From the NCBI GenBank assembly GCA_000531095.1, contig HG799467.1, positions 132,544 through 196,543 on the forward strand: 64,000 bases of DNA, read 5' to 3'. The notes under the pieces were generated by a model. That model saw only the letters and a list, made by a program, of their open reading frames with translations. It searched no databases and had not been told where the DNA came from. This document shows positions 36,691 to 45,613 of the stretch, piece by piece; position 1 is the stretch's first letter; each line of letters starts with the position of its first letter. Position numbers and translations under genes: made by a program. The DNA is from Gemmata massiliana (GTDB lineage Bacteria > Planctomycetota > Planctomycetia > Gemmatales > Gemmataceae).

Positions 36691-37678
36691 CCTGGGTGAA
36701 CGTGTAGGTGATGCTCCACTTCGTATCTTCGCCCGGCTTCAGGTCGATCGCCATGTAGGGTTCCGGGCAGATGGTCGTAACGATGCCCCAGACGTTAAAC
36801 TTGGCGAACGGGTAACTGTGCCCGACCGCGATCGAAACACCGCTCGGTTCGTGGCGCATATCGAATTGGCGGTCCGCTTTTGCTTGCGGATCGAACCCGG
36901 TGAGGCCCGCCATCACAAAGTCCGAGTTCGGAATCTTGGCTTTGAAGTGGAACTCTTTGTTCTTCAGTTCCACCAGATCGGCGAACTTGCCCTTTAACTC
37001 TTTCGCCTTCGGCTCCCACGGGAACGCGAACGAGTAATTCGGCCCGACCGCGTCCCCGTCCACGTTGAAGAAATTGTGGTTGTAGAAGTCCGTTGTGATC
37101 CGCTTCTCGCCGATGTTCTCCAGTGCGTACTCCAGGGTAATCACGGTGCCTTTTTTGTCGGAGACGAACAGCGTTTTGGTGAAGCGGTATCCGTAACCGT
37201 TCGCTTTCTGCTCCCCCACCCATTTGTGCATCAACAACCCGTCCACAACGGGTTCGCTCCGCTTCCATTCGAGCGGCTTCACGATCTTGTACTTGTTCGC
37301 GAAGCTGTACTGTGCCTCAATAGGCTTCTCCAACACCCCCACCCCGATCTTGAGAAACGTCTCGCCGACCTTCGCGTCGTCGTAACCGAGAGCCTTCTCG
37401 ATACCGAACTCGTCGCACGGACCGACAATGTCGTCGTGATTGGTCGGGTCGTGCGAGCCCTTCCAGGGGCCGAAAATCTTGTGACCCGCGAATTCGACGT
37501 GACCGAACACCCCGGCGTGGTCGAACCGCGTCCCGCGGTAGAACCCGCGTGTTGCATCTGCCTCATACAGTGTGAACTTCAAATCGTCATTTTTCAGGAC
37601 GATGTGCGGGGGATCGGTCGCCGCAACGCTCGATACGAACAGCGAGAGCGATACGAGCGCGGCAAATGTCCGGCGCAT
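36680..37678 (-). CDS. Secreted mutarotase-fold protein
   Basis: 332 residues with a signal peptide (FAALVSLSLFVSSVAA). The body resembles the galactose mutarotase-like beta-sandwich: early strands contain GFYRGTRFDHAGVF, mid-protein HKWVGE and EYALENIGEKRI, and later YNHNFFNVDGDAVGP. The catalytic His/Glu pair of true aldose epimerases cannot be assigned with certainty. It is probably a periplasmic carbohydrate-binding or epimerase-like protein. The start is ATG 37678. It is convergent with hsp20 and divergent from the pyrophosphatase gene. Confidence 0.7.
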   Translation of the reverse strand: MRRTFAALVSLSLFVSSVAATDPPHIVLKNDDLKFTLYEADATRGFYRGTRFDHAGVFGHVEFAGHKIFGPWKGSHDPTNHDDIVGPCDEFGIEKALGYDDAKVGETFLKIGVGVLEKPIEAQYSFANKYKIVKPLEWKRSEPVVDGLLMHKWVGEQKANGYGYRFTKTLFVSDKKGTVITLEYALENIGEKRITTDFYNHNFFNVDGDAVGPNYSFAFPWEPKAKELKGKFADLVELKNKEFHFKAKIPNSDFVMAGLTGFDPQAKADRQFDMRHEPSGVSIAVGHSYPFAKFNVWGIVTTICPEPYMAIDLKPGEDTKWSITYTFTQEKK

Positions 37679-37803
37679 TGGGAATCCTCCGAAGTGGGAC
37701 CGCGAGTGTACCGCGCCCGTCGCTACTGTACACCTGCCTTTCGGCCCGCCGGCGCTTACTCTATACAGTCTGACGAGAACTCGGACCCACGAAGGAACGA
37801 CGT

Positions 37804-38364
37804 ATGTTCGCTCGGCGCGACTACATCCGCGATTACATGATGATCCCGCCCGGCACCGGCGAGGCCGCAGTGGTGAACGTGATCGTCGAGATCCCGAAGG
37901 GCCGGCGCAACAAGTACGAGGTGGACAAGGTCACCGGCCTCATCAAACTCGACCGGTACCTGTACAGTTCCGCCGTGTACCCCGGGGACTACGGGTTCAT
38001 CCCGCAAACGCTCGCCGAGGACGGCGACCCGCTCGACGCGCTCGTCATGGTGAACGAGGCGACGTTCTCGGGGTGCCTTATTGAAGCCCGCGTGGTCGGC
38101 ATTTTCCGGATGAAGGACAAGGGATTCAACGACTTCAAAGTGCTCGCGGTCCCGCACAAAGACCCGCTGTTCGCGCACATCAAGAAGCTCGAAGACGTGC
38201 CCGTTCACTTCGTGCGCGAGGTCGAGTTCTTCTTCACGACCTACAAGCAGCTCGAAGGGGTGTCGGTCGAGGCGCTGGGGTGGGCGTCGAGCGAAGAGGG
38301 AACGTCCGAAGTGCGGTCGTCGGTGGACCGGTTCCGCTCGTCGCTGGGCAACGTGCGCGACTGA
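37804..38364 (+). CDS. ppa: Inorganic pyrophosphatase (family I)
   Basis: 186 residues. It hydrolyses PPi to phosphate with Mg2+ in the cytoplasm. The family signature DGDPLD is at residues 73-78. Other family I stretches are EIPKGRRNKYEVDK, YPGDYGFIPQTL and the lysine-bearing HKDPLF. AAGGAA precedes the ATG by about 7 bases. A strong hairpin at 38405-38430 ends the unit. The Ser/Glu-rich C-terminus (about residue 160 on) is not part of the fold. Confidence 0.93.
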   Translation: MFARRDYIRDYMMIPPGTGEAAVVNVIVEIPKGRRNKYEVDKVTGLIKLDRYLYSSAVYPGDYGFIPQTLAEDGDPLDALVMVNEATFSGCLIEARVVGIFRMKDKGFNDFKVLAVPHKDPLFAHIKKLEDVPVHFVREVEFFFTTYKQLEGVSVEALGWASSEEGTSEVRSSVDRFRSSLGNVRD

Positions 38365-38404
38365 CCGGCACGACCAGGAATTAAAAGACACGCAGCGAAA
38401 CGAC

Positions 38405-38430
38405 GCGGGCCACCAAACTTGGTGGCCCGC
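38405..38430. terminator. Terminator hairpin after ppa
   Basis: A perfect 12-bp stem (38405-38416 with 38419-38430) lies about 40 bp past the ppa stop. The T-tract is weak (GGCATTTCG). Confidence 0.65.
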
Positions 38431-38543
38431 GGCATTTCGTACTTATTCGGCCCGCAGTTCCTCCCTTAACCGCAATTACCTGCTCCCGACAGCGAATACG
38501 ACTGAGGGATAAGGGCAGCCGGATTTCCGGCGAAGGGGATGCG

Positions 38544-39362
38544 ATGCTTGAGAAGTATGCGGATCAAATTCTCGGCGCGGTGTTGACGGGAGGTGGTGCA
38601 GTGCTGACCGCAGCCCTCGCGTGGTCGTGGAAGCGAGCAAACGATTGGTGGAACCAGCCTCGTGTCGTCATCGAAGTGAGCAACGCCGAAGGGCACATCT
38701 ACGAGAACGTGCTCATCAAAAGTTACCCCAACGGCGTTGGCGGTTCTCCAACGCAGATTAGACGGGATGCGATCTTCGTCCGGGCGAAGGTGACGAACAA
38801 GGAAGGCAAGTATCGCACACCGGGGAAGGCCACCGGCTGCGTCGGTTATTTGGCCGGGTTGGAACAATGGGACGTCGCCAAATGCGAGTTCTCGCCTACC
38901 AAGTACCAAGATTTTTTGCGTTTGGAGTGGAGCTTTAACAAAGAATCGCACGGCATGGACCTGCTGCCGGGAATCCCGGTGTGGCTGGATGTCGTCTATG
39001 TCCTGCCTCCGAAGATTGCGCTTGCTCCACAACTAACGCCGGAGGAACGGCAGAAGCGGACGATGTGGGATGAGCCGCAGAATCATGTGAATGAACCAAC
39101 ATTGCTGAAAATCGCGAGCAACCCACCCGTCCATCGTTACATGGAAGGGTTTGAAGTACCAGGCATGTACCGGGTGAAGGTGCAGGTGTCCGGAGAGAAC
39201 TGCGGAGCACAGTCAGTTCAGTTCTACGTACTGATTCAGACTTGCTCAGTGAAGCCGGAGGTGCTGGACGAAATTTCGTGGCGGGGACGGCTTTCGGCCT
39301 TAGAGCAAATCCCCGTTGAACAGGTGCAAGCGTTCGTAGAAGCCAACTCTGACTCGAAATAG
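38544..39362 (+). CDS. Hypothetical protein with one N-terminal membrane helix
   Basis: 272 residues. Residues 8-28 (ILGAVLTGGGAVLTAALAW) form a membrane anchor; the rest is a soluble beta-rich domain with several cysteines and a Pro-rich central part. No family recognised. The sequence is less GC-biased at third positions than its neighbours (many A/T-ending codons), consistent with horizontal acquisition. GAAGGGGATGCG around the start provides a GGGG ribosome-binding site about 4-7 bases before ATG 38544. Confidence 0.65.
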   Translation: MLEKYADQILGAVLTGGGAVLTAALAWSWKRANDWWNQPRVVIEVSNAEGHIYENVLIKSYPNGVGGSPTQIRRDAIFVRAKVTNKEGKYRTPGKATGCVGYLAGLEQWDVAKCEFSPTKYQDFLRLEWSFNKESHGMDLLPGIPVWLDVVYVLPPKIALAPQLTPEERQKRTMWDEPQNHVNEPTLLKIASNPPVHRYMEGFEVPGMYRVKVQVSGENCGAQSVQFYVLIQTCSVKPEVLDEISWRGRLSALEQIPVEQVQAFVEANSDSK

Positions 39363-39420
39363 CGGAAGAAAGAAACAGCTTGCGAGTGCGGGCAAATTAC
39401 CCCTCGACGGACACTCCGCG

Positions 39421-39870
39421 TCAGCGGAGTTCCTCACGCAACCGCATCAGGAGTTGGCCCAAGCGGTTCTTACCGCCCCCATCACCGCCGTCGGCCCAGT
39501 ACGAATCGTTCGCGGTGTGTTCGACCAGTTTCGCGTCACCGGTACCGAGCCGAATCGCCTTCAGGTCGTCGTGCTGGGTGAACTTCGCCCGCAGCGCGTC
39601 GAGCATGATCTGGTCTTTCACGCTCTCCCAGTCGCGCCGGAGCGGGAGCTTGCGCGACCGCCCCATGTTGGCCGCGTCGCTCGGCCTCTTGCACATCCGA
39701 ACGGCCTCTTCGTGGGCCGTACCCGCAAACTTCTGGGCCTGGAAGTAGTGTTCAGTGGTGGCCCACCGCTTCCCCTTCAGGTGGATCGAGTGCCGCGAGA
39801 AGTTCGAGAAGCACCCGTATTCACCGGTGGTGGAGTAGAACTCGATCACGGTCGGAACCGGCTCGCCCAT
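39421..39870 (-). CDS. NADAR (YbiA-like) N-glycosidase domain protein
   Basis: 149 residues covering one NADAR domain. Motifs are IEFYSTTGEYGCFSNFS, KRWATTEHYFQAQKF, ANDSYWADGGDGGGKN and LGQLLMRLREEL, all in family order including the conserved Glu and Trp residues. Known members cleave N-glycosidic bonds: YbiA acts on early riboflavin intermediates, and some homologues remove ADP-ribose from guanine in DNA. Which applies here is not evident. No DarT-type toxin is adjacent, which argues for the metabolic or a stand-alone repair role. ACTGGAGA precedes the ATG. Confidence 0.88.
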   Translation of the reverse strand: MGEPVPTVIEFYSTTGEYGCFSNFSRHSIHLKGKRWATTEHYFQAQKFAGTAHEEAVRMCKRPSDAANMGRSRKLPLRRDWESVKDQIMLDALRAKFTQHDDLKAIRLGTGDAKLVEHTANDSYWADGGDGGGKNRLGQLLMRLREELR

Positions 39871-39957
39871 GACGGTCTCCAGTGTTGGGAAGTGTGAACA
39901 CTACCTCACCGGAGGACCGGGCACCGATGTCGGTTCGCGCGGCGCAGCGGACCGTGG

Positions 39958-40078
39958 CTATTTCACCATTCGGCGGAGTTCTTCGGTGTGTTTTTTGAAC
40001 TCGGTCGTTTCGACGAGCGTGCCGAGCAAATCCCGAAGGGCAGCGGCTTTATCGTCGCGCCGTGCGATCTGAGACGCG
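39958..40078 (-). pseudogene. C-terminal remnant of a gene cut off by insertion elements
   Basis: The minus-strand frame reads about 36 residues (ending TTEFKKHTEELRRMVK) with a stop at 39958-39960, and runs straight into transposase debris upstream. It looks like the tail of a truncated gene. Family not recognised. Confidence 0.35.
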
Positions 40079-40300
40079 CCCCTGCACGTCAAACTCTTCG
40101 GGCGACAAGAACCTCAGAGCGGACTGACGGCGAACGCGGTTGTAGAACGCCTCCGGGCACTTGAAGATCCCGGCCCGCGCCTGGTCGCGGGGCACGAACA
40201 TCGGACCCGATGCCATCTCGTACTTGAGTCGTCCGAAGAGCGACCCCATCGGGGTGTTGCCCCAGCTCGGGCCGTAACTCGTCGTACCGGTCGAGCCGGT
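40060..40300 (-). pseudogene. IS3-family transposase (orfB) C-terminal fragment
   Basis: The minus-strand translation contains SLFGRLKYEM and then FYNRVRRQSALRFLSPEEF, the conserved end of IS3 integrase-core proteins (SFFxxLKxE ... FYNxxRxHSaLgxlSPxxFe). The His and Gly of that motif are altered. Only about 75 residues remain, fused to an IS5 fragment upstream. Confidence 0.7.
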
Positions 40301-40326
40301 TGGTGACGGACGGCGGCGTAGATCCG

Positions 40327-40584
40327 CTATCCGAAGCCGCTCCAGCGGCGGAAGCGGTCGTACACCGACTGCCGCGGGCCGAATTCGTCCGGCACGTTCC
40401 GCCACCGGCCCCCGTCGGACCGCGCCCACTGGATGCCGTCGATCATCGTCCGATGGTCGTGCCACTGGCCGCCGCGCTTGCCCCGGTTGGTCGGGAGCAC
40501 GTCGCGCAGGGCGGCCCACTGGTCGTCGGTCAGTCGGTACGTCGGGAGTCGGCCATCGGAATCCTTCGGGGGGTAGACGGGCAT
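40327..40584 (-). pseudogene. IS5-family transposase N-terminal fragment
   Basis: 85 residues starting at ATG 40584. They match the N-terminal DUF4096-type domain of IS5 transposases (YRLTDDQWAALRDVLP, HRTMIDGIQWARSDGGRWRNVP, VYDRFRRW). The catalytic domain is absent because the sequence switches to IS3 debris below 40327. Two different IS types therefore recombined or inserted here. Confidence 0.75.
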
Positions 40585-40632
40585 CTACCCATAGGATGGA
40601 CCCGCGGCACAATTGGATTCACCAGACGCGGC

Positions 40633-42765
40633 CTAGTACTTCTTCGGCGCGGCCTTCAGTTGTTCGAGCGTCGCTTTTGCCGTAGCGATTTCGGCGTTGA
40701 GCGCGTCGAGCGCAGCTTTTGCGGGAGCGACCGCTGCATTGGCGGCATCAGCCGCGGCTTTTGCGGGAGCCACAGCGTCCGCGGCGGGCTTTTGCGTGGG
40801 CGTGAGCGTCGCCACTGTCTTTTGGTTGGCAGCGACCGTCGCCGTTGCGTCGGTGTACGCTTTCGATTGAGCCGCGTGCTTGTCGGTCGCTGCTTTGAGG
40901 GTGGCGGCGGTATCAGCTTGGGCCTTCTTCGCGACGGTCAGTTCCGCGTTGAGAGCAGCGAGTGCATCGGCCTTTTTCTTTGCTTGCGCGACGAGGTCCG
41001 CGTTCGCGGGCGTTTTCGTCGAAGCGTCGGCGATGGCCTTTGCCGCGACGGTTTCCGCGCTCACCACCGCTTCGAGGGCAGCGGCCTTGTTTGCTGCTGC
41101 GGTCGCGATTGGCGTCGCCTTGTCCACTTCGGCCTTCGCCGCGTCCATTTGCGGCTTCGCGGCGTTCGCGGCGGCGGTGAAGTCGGTCACGGCCTTGTTT
41201 GCTGCAGCCAAGTCTGCGTTGATCTTGTTCACGTTTGCGACGGCCGCGTTGTGGGCGTCGGCCGCTTGCTTCGCCTTGAGTGCGGCCGCATCGAACGCGG
41301 CTTGAGTCGGCTGAATCTTCGCGGTCGCGGCGGCGATGGCGGTTTCGGCCTTCTTCAGCCGTTCGGCGGCCGGGAGCGGGTTCGCGTCGAGCGTGGCGAC
41401 CGCTTTTGCATCGGCCGCGGTCCACGTCTTCACCACGCCGGACCAGTCTCCCGCGATCACGCGGGCGTTGTCGTGCGTCACCGCGACCTTCAGCCCCAGG
41501 TCCGGGAACGCCTCGAAGGTCTTCAGTGCGGTGCCGTTCTGGTCCCAGAACTTCGTGACCCGGTCGCGCCCGGTGCTGGCGAGCTTGCCGTCGTGCGTGA
41601 ACTGCACGCTCGCGGCGCCACCGCCGTGCGCCCCCCAATTCTTGATGTTCCCGCCGTTCTCCATTTCCCAGAGCTTGATCGTGGTGTCTTCACTGCACGT
41701 CGCGAGCACGTTGGAATCGTCGCGCCACGACACGTCTGTAATCATCGCGGTGTGCCCGCGGAGGCTGAAGTACTCGCGCCCGGTGAACGCTTCCCACACG
41801 AACACGCCGCCGTTGCGGTCGCCGGTCGCCAGCAGCACGCCGTCGGCGCTGTACTCGACTGCCGTGACCCAGTCGGTGTGCTTCTTGATCTCGCGGATCA
41901 CCTTCCCGTCAACGGTGGAGTAGATGCGGACGAGCTTCGACGGGCTGCCGACGGCGATCTGCGTTTGGTCCGCGGAGATGTCCGCCGCGAGGATCGCGTC
42001 GTTCTCGATGCCGACCTCGATCACCTTCTCGCCGTTCTCCACCTTGTAAAGCACGGCCTTCCCGGACGACCCGCCCTTACCGCCCGCGACCAGGAGGAAC
42101 CGGGCGTTGCGCGAGAACTTGATGCTGTTGATCTGCCCGTGCTCGAACGGGATGAACCCGATCAGCGCGCCGGTGTCGGTGTTGTACAGGATGACCTGCT
42201 TCTGCCCGCCGATGGCGACGAGGGGCGCCCACGGGCTGGTCGCCATCGCGAGGACGGCCCCCGGTCGGCGTGCGGTCACCACCGGGTCGAGCTTCAGTTT
42301 GCCAACGGCCGGCATCGGCGGCGGGCCTTCCGGCCGTCCCTTCACGACGGACTTCAGCCCGATGTCGGCGGTGGGCTTGGGCATCGCGGCCGCTTTGCTC
42401 CCGGCGTTCTCTCGCGCACCTTGCTCCACCCACAACTTGATGACCGCGAGCTGCGCATCGGGCATTTTGTTCCCGTTGGGCGGCATCTTCGGTTCTTCGA
42501 TGTGCGCGGAGAGCGTGTAGACGCGCGACTTTGCCGGGTCGCCCGCCTTCACTGCGGCCCCGGACGAGCCGCCCTTTTGCAGCGCGGCGAAAGTGGCGAG
42601 GTTGAGGTCACCCTTTTGCTTGTCGTTGCCGTGGCAGTTCACGCAGTGCTGCTTGATGATGGGCAACACGTCGTCGTCGAAGGTCGGGTTCTTCGCGTCC
42701 GCGAGGACGCGGGCACCGCCCGCAAGGACCGTGACCACGGAACAGAGGAATGCCAGTTGCCGCAT
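40633..42765 (-). CDS. Planctomycete cytochrome-WD40 protein with Ala-rich coiled-coil tail
   Basis: About 710 residues. ATG 42765 is preferred over ATG 42780, because an AGG ribosome-binding site lies within the first codons of the longer form. A signal peptide (LAFLCSVVTVLAGG) precedes a PSC1-type cytochrome domain with one CVNCH heme motif and MPPNGNKMP, whose Met may ligate heme. Six or so WD40 blades follow (GHTAMITDVSWRDDS, CSEDTTIKLWE). The last about 210 residues are extremely rich in Ala, Lys, Asp and Thr and predict a long coiled coil. It is likely periplasmic and a partner of the DUF1549/DUF1501 proteins in the same strand block; redox role unknown. Confidence 0.87.
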   Translation of the reverse strand: MRQLAFLCSVVTVLAGGARVLADAKNPTFDDDVLPIIKQHCVNCHGNDKQKGDLNLATFAALQKGGSSGAAVKAGDPAKSRVYTLSAHIEEPKMPPNGNKMPDAQLAVIKLWVEQGARENAGSKAAAMPKPTADIGLKSVVKGRPEGPPPMPAVGKLKLDPVVTARRPGAVLAMATSPWAPLVAIGGQKQVILYNTDTGALIGFIPFEHGQINSIKFSRNARFLLVAGGKGGSSGKAVLYKVENGEKVIEVGIENDAILAADISADQTQIAVGSPSKLVRIYSTVDGKVIREIKKHTDWVTAVEYSADGVLLATGDRNGGVFVWEAFTGREYFSLRGHTAMITDVSWRDDSNVLATCSEDTTIKLWEMENGGNIKNWGAHGGGAASVQFTHDGKLASTGRDRVTKFWDQNGTALKTFEAFPDLGLKVAVTHDNARVIAGDWSGVVKTWTAADAKAVATLDANPLPAAERLKKAETAIAAATAKIQPTQAAFDAAALKAKQAADAHNAAVANVNKINADLAAANKAVTDFTAAANAAKPQMDAAKAEVDKATPIATAAANKAAALEAVVSAETVAAKAIADASTKTPANADLVAQAKKKADALAALNAELTVAKKAQADTAATLKAATDKHAAQSKAYTDATATVAANQKTVATLTPTQKPAADAVAPAKAAADAANAAVAPAKAALDALNAEIATAKATLEQLKAAPKKY

Positions 42766-42802
42766 ATCAAGAAGCCTCATCGGAATCGTTTGTCGTTGTG
42801 CT

Positions 42803-42866
42803 TTCAGCCCGGGGGGGCGACTGACAGTAACCAGGAGTGAAACGCGCTAACGCGGTGCGACCCAGA
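42803..42866. repeat. Copy of a dispersed repeat family
   Basis: The sequence from TTTCAGCCCGGG on resembles both arms of the inverted repeat at 53157-53360 (AGCCCCGG.. GGGGCGA.. GTAGCCAGGGGTG), with several mismatches. It fills the short gap before the cytochrome-WD40 gene. Confidence 0.6.
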
Positions 42867-42868
42867 AA

Positions 42869-43189
42869 CTAAGCGATGCGGATTGTCAGCAAACTGTCGC
42901 GGTGCTCGATTGCGTATCGTCCGAAACAGCGGCAGTTGAACAAAGCAGTTGCGGCAGCCTTGATGCGAGCAGGAAATCGAGACGAGTCTGAACCCGTCCA
43001 ATCTGTTCCGAACATTGCCGTGTCAGTTTCTCGGATCTCAATCTCGATACACCCCGCGTACCCAGATTCTTCCGCCGCCAAGTGAATCTCGACTGTATCG
43101 CCTGCATCGAGTCGGGACCGGTGTTGGCGGATGGCGCTTTCACAAGGTGCGATGAAATCCGAGGATTTCACGTTGTACCGGATATCCAT
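42869..43189 (-). CDS. Small hypothetical protein
   Basis: 106 residues without a signal peptide or recognised domain. Several Cys and Arg residues are spread through it. It lies 13 bases before the stop-side end of the upstream DUF1549/DUF1553 gene (43202) on the same strand, so it may be part of that operon. It is less GC-rich than its neighbours. Function unknown. Confidence 0.55.
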   Translation of the reverse strand: MDIRYNVKSSDFIAPCESAIRQHRSRLDAGDTVEIHLAAEESGYAGCIEIEIRETDTAMFGTDWTGSDSSRFPARIKAAATALFNCRCFGRYAIEHRDSLLTIRIA

Positions 43190-43201
43190 TACCTATTCCG
43201 G

Positions 43202-45613
43202 TTAGTGGTTGAACATGAACTCGCGCGAGTTCATCACGGCCCAGAACACGTCTTCGAGCGCCTGCTTCTTGTCCTTCGCGGCGTCCACGATGGCGGTGAG
43301 GTTCTTCAATTCTTCCGGCTTGGGAGCGCGCGTGAGACAGCGAACGTAAATCTGCTCGATGATCTGCGCCGGGGACTTCTTCTCCTGGAGCATCTTGCCC
43401 ACCAAGTTGCCCTGCGCGATCTTCGGTTCCACGGTTTCGCCGTTCAGCAGGTGGAGGCTCTGGGAGAGGGTCGGTTCGAGCCGCACCTCGCACGAGCACA
43501 CCGTTTCGCGCGTGGGCCGGCCGAAGGTCGTGAGGAAGTACGTGCTCACGCCGCCGTCCGCGATCTGTACGGCCCGCGCGCCCAGAGGTAGCCCCTGGAA
43601 CTTGTTCTTCGTGTCCGTCACCTGCGTGATGACGTCGAGCATTGTTTCGGCCCGAATCCGGCGAACCGGCCCGCGCGCGAAGTTCCGCGTGTCGCCCTCG
43701 TTGGTCTTCGTGGGCTGCGTGCTGCGCTGGTACGTCTGCGACGTGCAGATGTCGCGCACGAGTTTCTTGAAGTCGTACTTGTACTCGGTGAACTTCTTGC
43801 CCAGGGTATCGAGTAACTCCTGGTTGCTCGCCGGGTTCGAGATGCGCACGTCGTCCACTTCGTTCACAATGCCCTGACCGAAGAAGTGGTTCCACACGAC
43901 GTTCGAGAGGTTCTTGGCGAAGTACGGGTTGTCCGCGCTCGCGAGCCAGTTGGCCAGCACCGTGCGGCGGTCCTTCCCGTTCACGTCGGGGGCCGCGCCG
44001 CCGAGGAACTTGGCCGGCATCGGGCGCCCGCGCACCGGGTGGTTCACCTCGCCGCCGCCGCTGTTGAACACGACCAGTTCGCGGGCGTCGTCCGTGCCCT
44101 TGCGCCCGATCTGCGTGAAGAAGCTCGCGAGCCCGTAGTAGTCGTCCATCGTCCAGCGGTCGAACGGGTGGTTGTGGCACTGGGCGCACTGGATGCGCAT
44201 GCCCATGAACACCTGGGCGACGTTCTCCGTCACCTTCAGCACGTCGCGCTCGAGCTGGTAGTAGTTGGTCACGGGGTTCTTGAACGTCCCGCCGTTGGCG
44301 CCGAGCAGTTCCTTCACCCAAACGTCCGTGGGCACGTTCTTCGCGATCTTCTCTTGGAGCCAGCCGTAATAGAGGAGCATCGCCTTGTAGCTGACCTCGT
44401 TCGACGAGCGGATCTGGAGCAGTTCCGCCCACTTGAGCACCCACAGTTCCGCAAACTCCTTGCGGTCGAGCAACTCGTCGACGAGCAGGTCGCGCTTGTT
44501 CGGTAGTGCGGACACCATGAACCGGGCGTACTCTTCGGGCGTCGGCAGCCCGCCGATGATGTCCAGGTACACGCGGCGCACGAACGTCGCGTCATCGCAC
44601 ACGCCGGACGGCTCGATACGGAGCTTCTTCAGCTTGTTGTGAACGAGCGTGTCGATGTAGTTCGTTTCGGGCGCGTTGGGCCACGCGAACTTCAGATCTT
44701 TCGGCAGCGTGATGAACGGCACGCCGATGGTGAACGTGTAGAACCGGGCCATCACGAACGCTTCACCGCGCTCGCCCGCGGTCACGGCGCCGGAGTCGTC
44801 GATCTTCGCGGCCGTGTCGTTGTTGGTGAGGAAGAGCGCGAGGTTCGTCACGTCGCGGTCGGTGCCGTCCGAGTACTTCGCCCGGACCACGATGCGCTGC
44901 TTCTCGCCCTTGCCATCGAGCACCGCACTCGGGGGGAACACTTCCATGCTCACCGGAAGCGCGATCGTGGGGGCGTCCATCGGGGCGTCGGCTTCGAGCC
45001 AGCGCGTGATCGCCTGGTAGTACTCGTCGCCCTCTTTGATCTTCCCGCCGCCGGTGTGGGCGACCTTGCCCGTCGCTTTTTCGAGGAGCGTGCTCTCGGC
45101 CGGGAGCGCGAGGTTGATGCGCCGGCCGTTGAGTTCGCGCGTGAGCCGGAAGTGGTCGCCCTCGGGGTCGAAGCCGAACAGCGACAGCCGGAACCCGTCC
45201 TTCCCGCGTGCGGCCCCGTGGCACCCGCCGGTATTGCACCCGGCGTGCATGAACACGGGCATCACGTCCTGCTTGAAGGAGATCGCGCGATCGTCCTTCG
45301 CCTTCGTGACCTTCACGGGCACCTTGACCGTTTGCCCGCTGAACGCGACCGCCATTTCCGTGGCCCCGTCCGCGACGGGCAGGACGTTGAACTTGTCGAG
45401 CTTCACGAGCGCGGGGTTCGCGAACGTGATTTGCGCCTGGGCGGTGACGTCCCGCGTGATGCCGTCGGGCTGCGTGAGCTGCACCACGAACGATTGCCGG
45501 TCGCGGCTCGTTTCGAGGTTAATGTCGGGCGGGTAAACGGCGATCGTTTGGGCGAACGATTCACCGCCGAACGCGCAGAGGGCACAGAGCGAAAGCAGGT
45601 AAGCAAGGCGCAT
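43202..45613 (-). CDS. DUF1549-DUF1553 protein with two BIG2 domains
   Basis: About 803 residues. ATG 45613 is chosen because AGG within ATGAGGCTT at 45628 serves as its ribosome-binding site; the frame opens further, but without one. A signal peptide (LSLCALCAFGGESFAQ) comes first, followed by a BIG2 Ig-like domain (about 25-105) and a cysteine motif CNTGGCHG. A second BIG2 domain is at about 205-290, then DUF1549 (YIDTLVHNKLKKL ... RRVYLDIIGGLPT) with CAQCHNHP, then DUF1553 (RTVLANWLASADNPYFAKN to the end). This is a hallmark planctomycete secreted protein. It is presumed to work with the DUF1501 partner (48836-50161); its biochemical function is not established. Confidence 0.9.
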   Translation of the reverse strand: MRLAYLLSLCALCAFGGESFAQTIAVYPPDINLETSRDRQSFVVQLTQPDGITRDVTAQAQITFANPALVKLDKFNVLPVADGATEMAVAFSGQTVKVPVKVTKAKDDRAISFKQDVMPVFMHAGCNTGGCHGAARGKDGFRLSLFGFDPEGDHFRLTRELNGRRINLALPAESTLLEKATGKVAHTGGGKIKEGDEYYQAITRWLEADAPMDAPTIALPVSMEVFPPSAVLDGKGEKQRIVVRAKYSDGTDRDVTNLALFLTNNDTAAKIDDSGAVTAGERGEAFVMARFYTFTIGVPFITLPKDLKFAWPNAPETNYIDTLVHNKLKKLRIEPSGVCDDATFVRRVYLDIIGGLPTPEEYARFMVSALPNKRDLLVDELLDRKEFAELWVLKWAELLQIRSSNEVSYKAMLLYYGWLQEKIAKNVPTDVWVKELLGANGGTFKNPVTNYYQLERDVLKVTENVAQVFMGMRIQCAQCHNHPFDRWTMDDYYGLASFFTQIGRKGTDDARELVVFNSGGGEVNHPVRGRPMPAKFLGGAAPDVNGKDRRTVLANWLASADNPYFAKNLSNVVWNHFFGQGIVNEVDDVRISNPASNQELLDTLGKKFTEYKYDFKKLVRDICTSQTYQRSTQPTKTNEGDTRNFARGPVRRIRAETMLDVITQVTDTKNKFQGLPLGARAVQIADGGVSTYFLTTFGRPTRETVCSCEVRLEPTLSQSLHLLNGETVEPKIAQGNLVGKMLQEKKSPAQIIEQIYVRCLTRAPKPEELKNLTAIVDAAKDKKQALEDVFWAVMNSREFMFNH

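Noticed and set aside
40300-42840. 846-residue plus-strand open frame opposite the cytochrome-WD40 gene
   Set aside because: Antisense shadow; WD40 and CxxCH motifs are on the minus strand.
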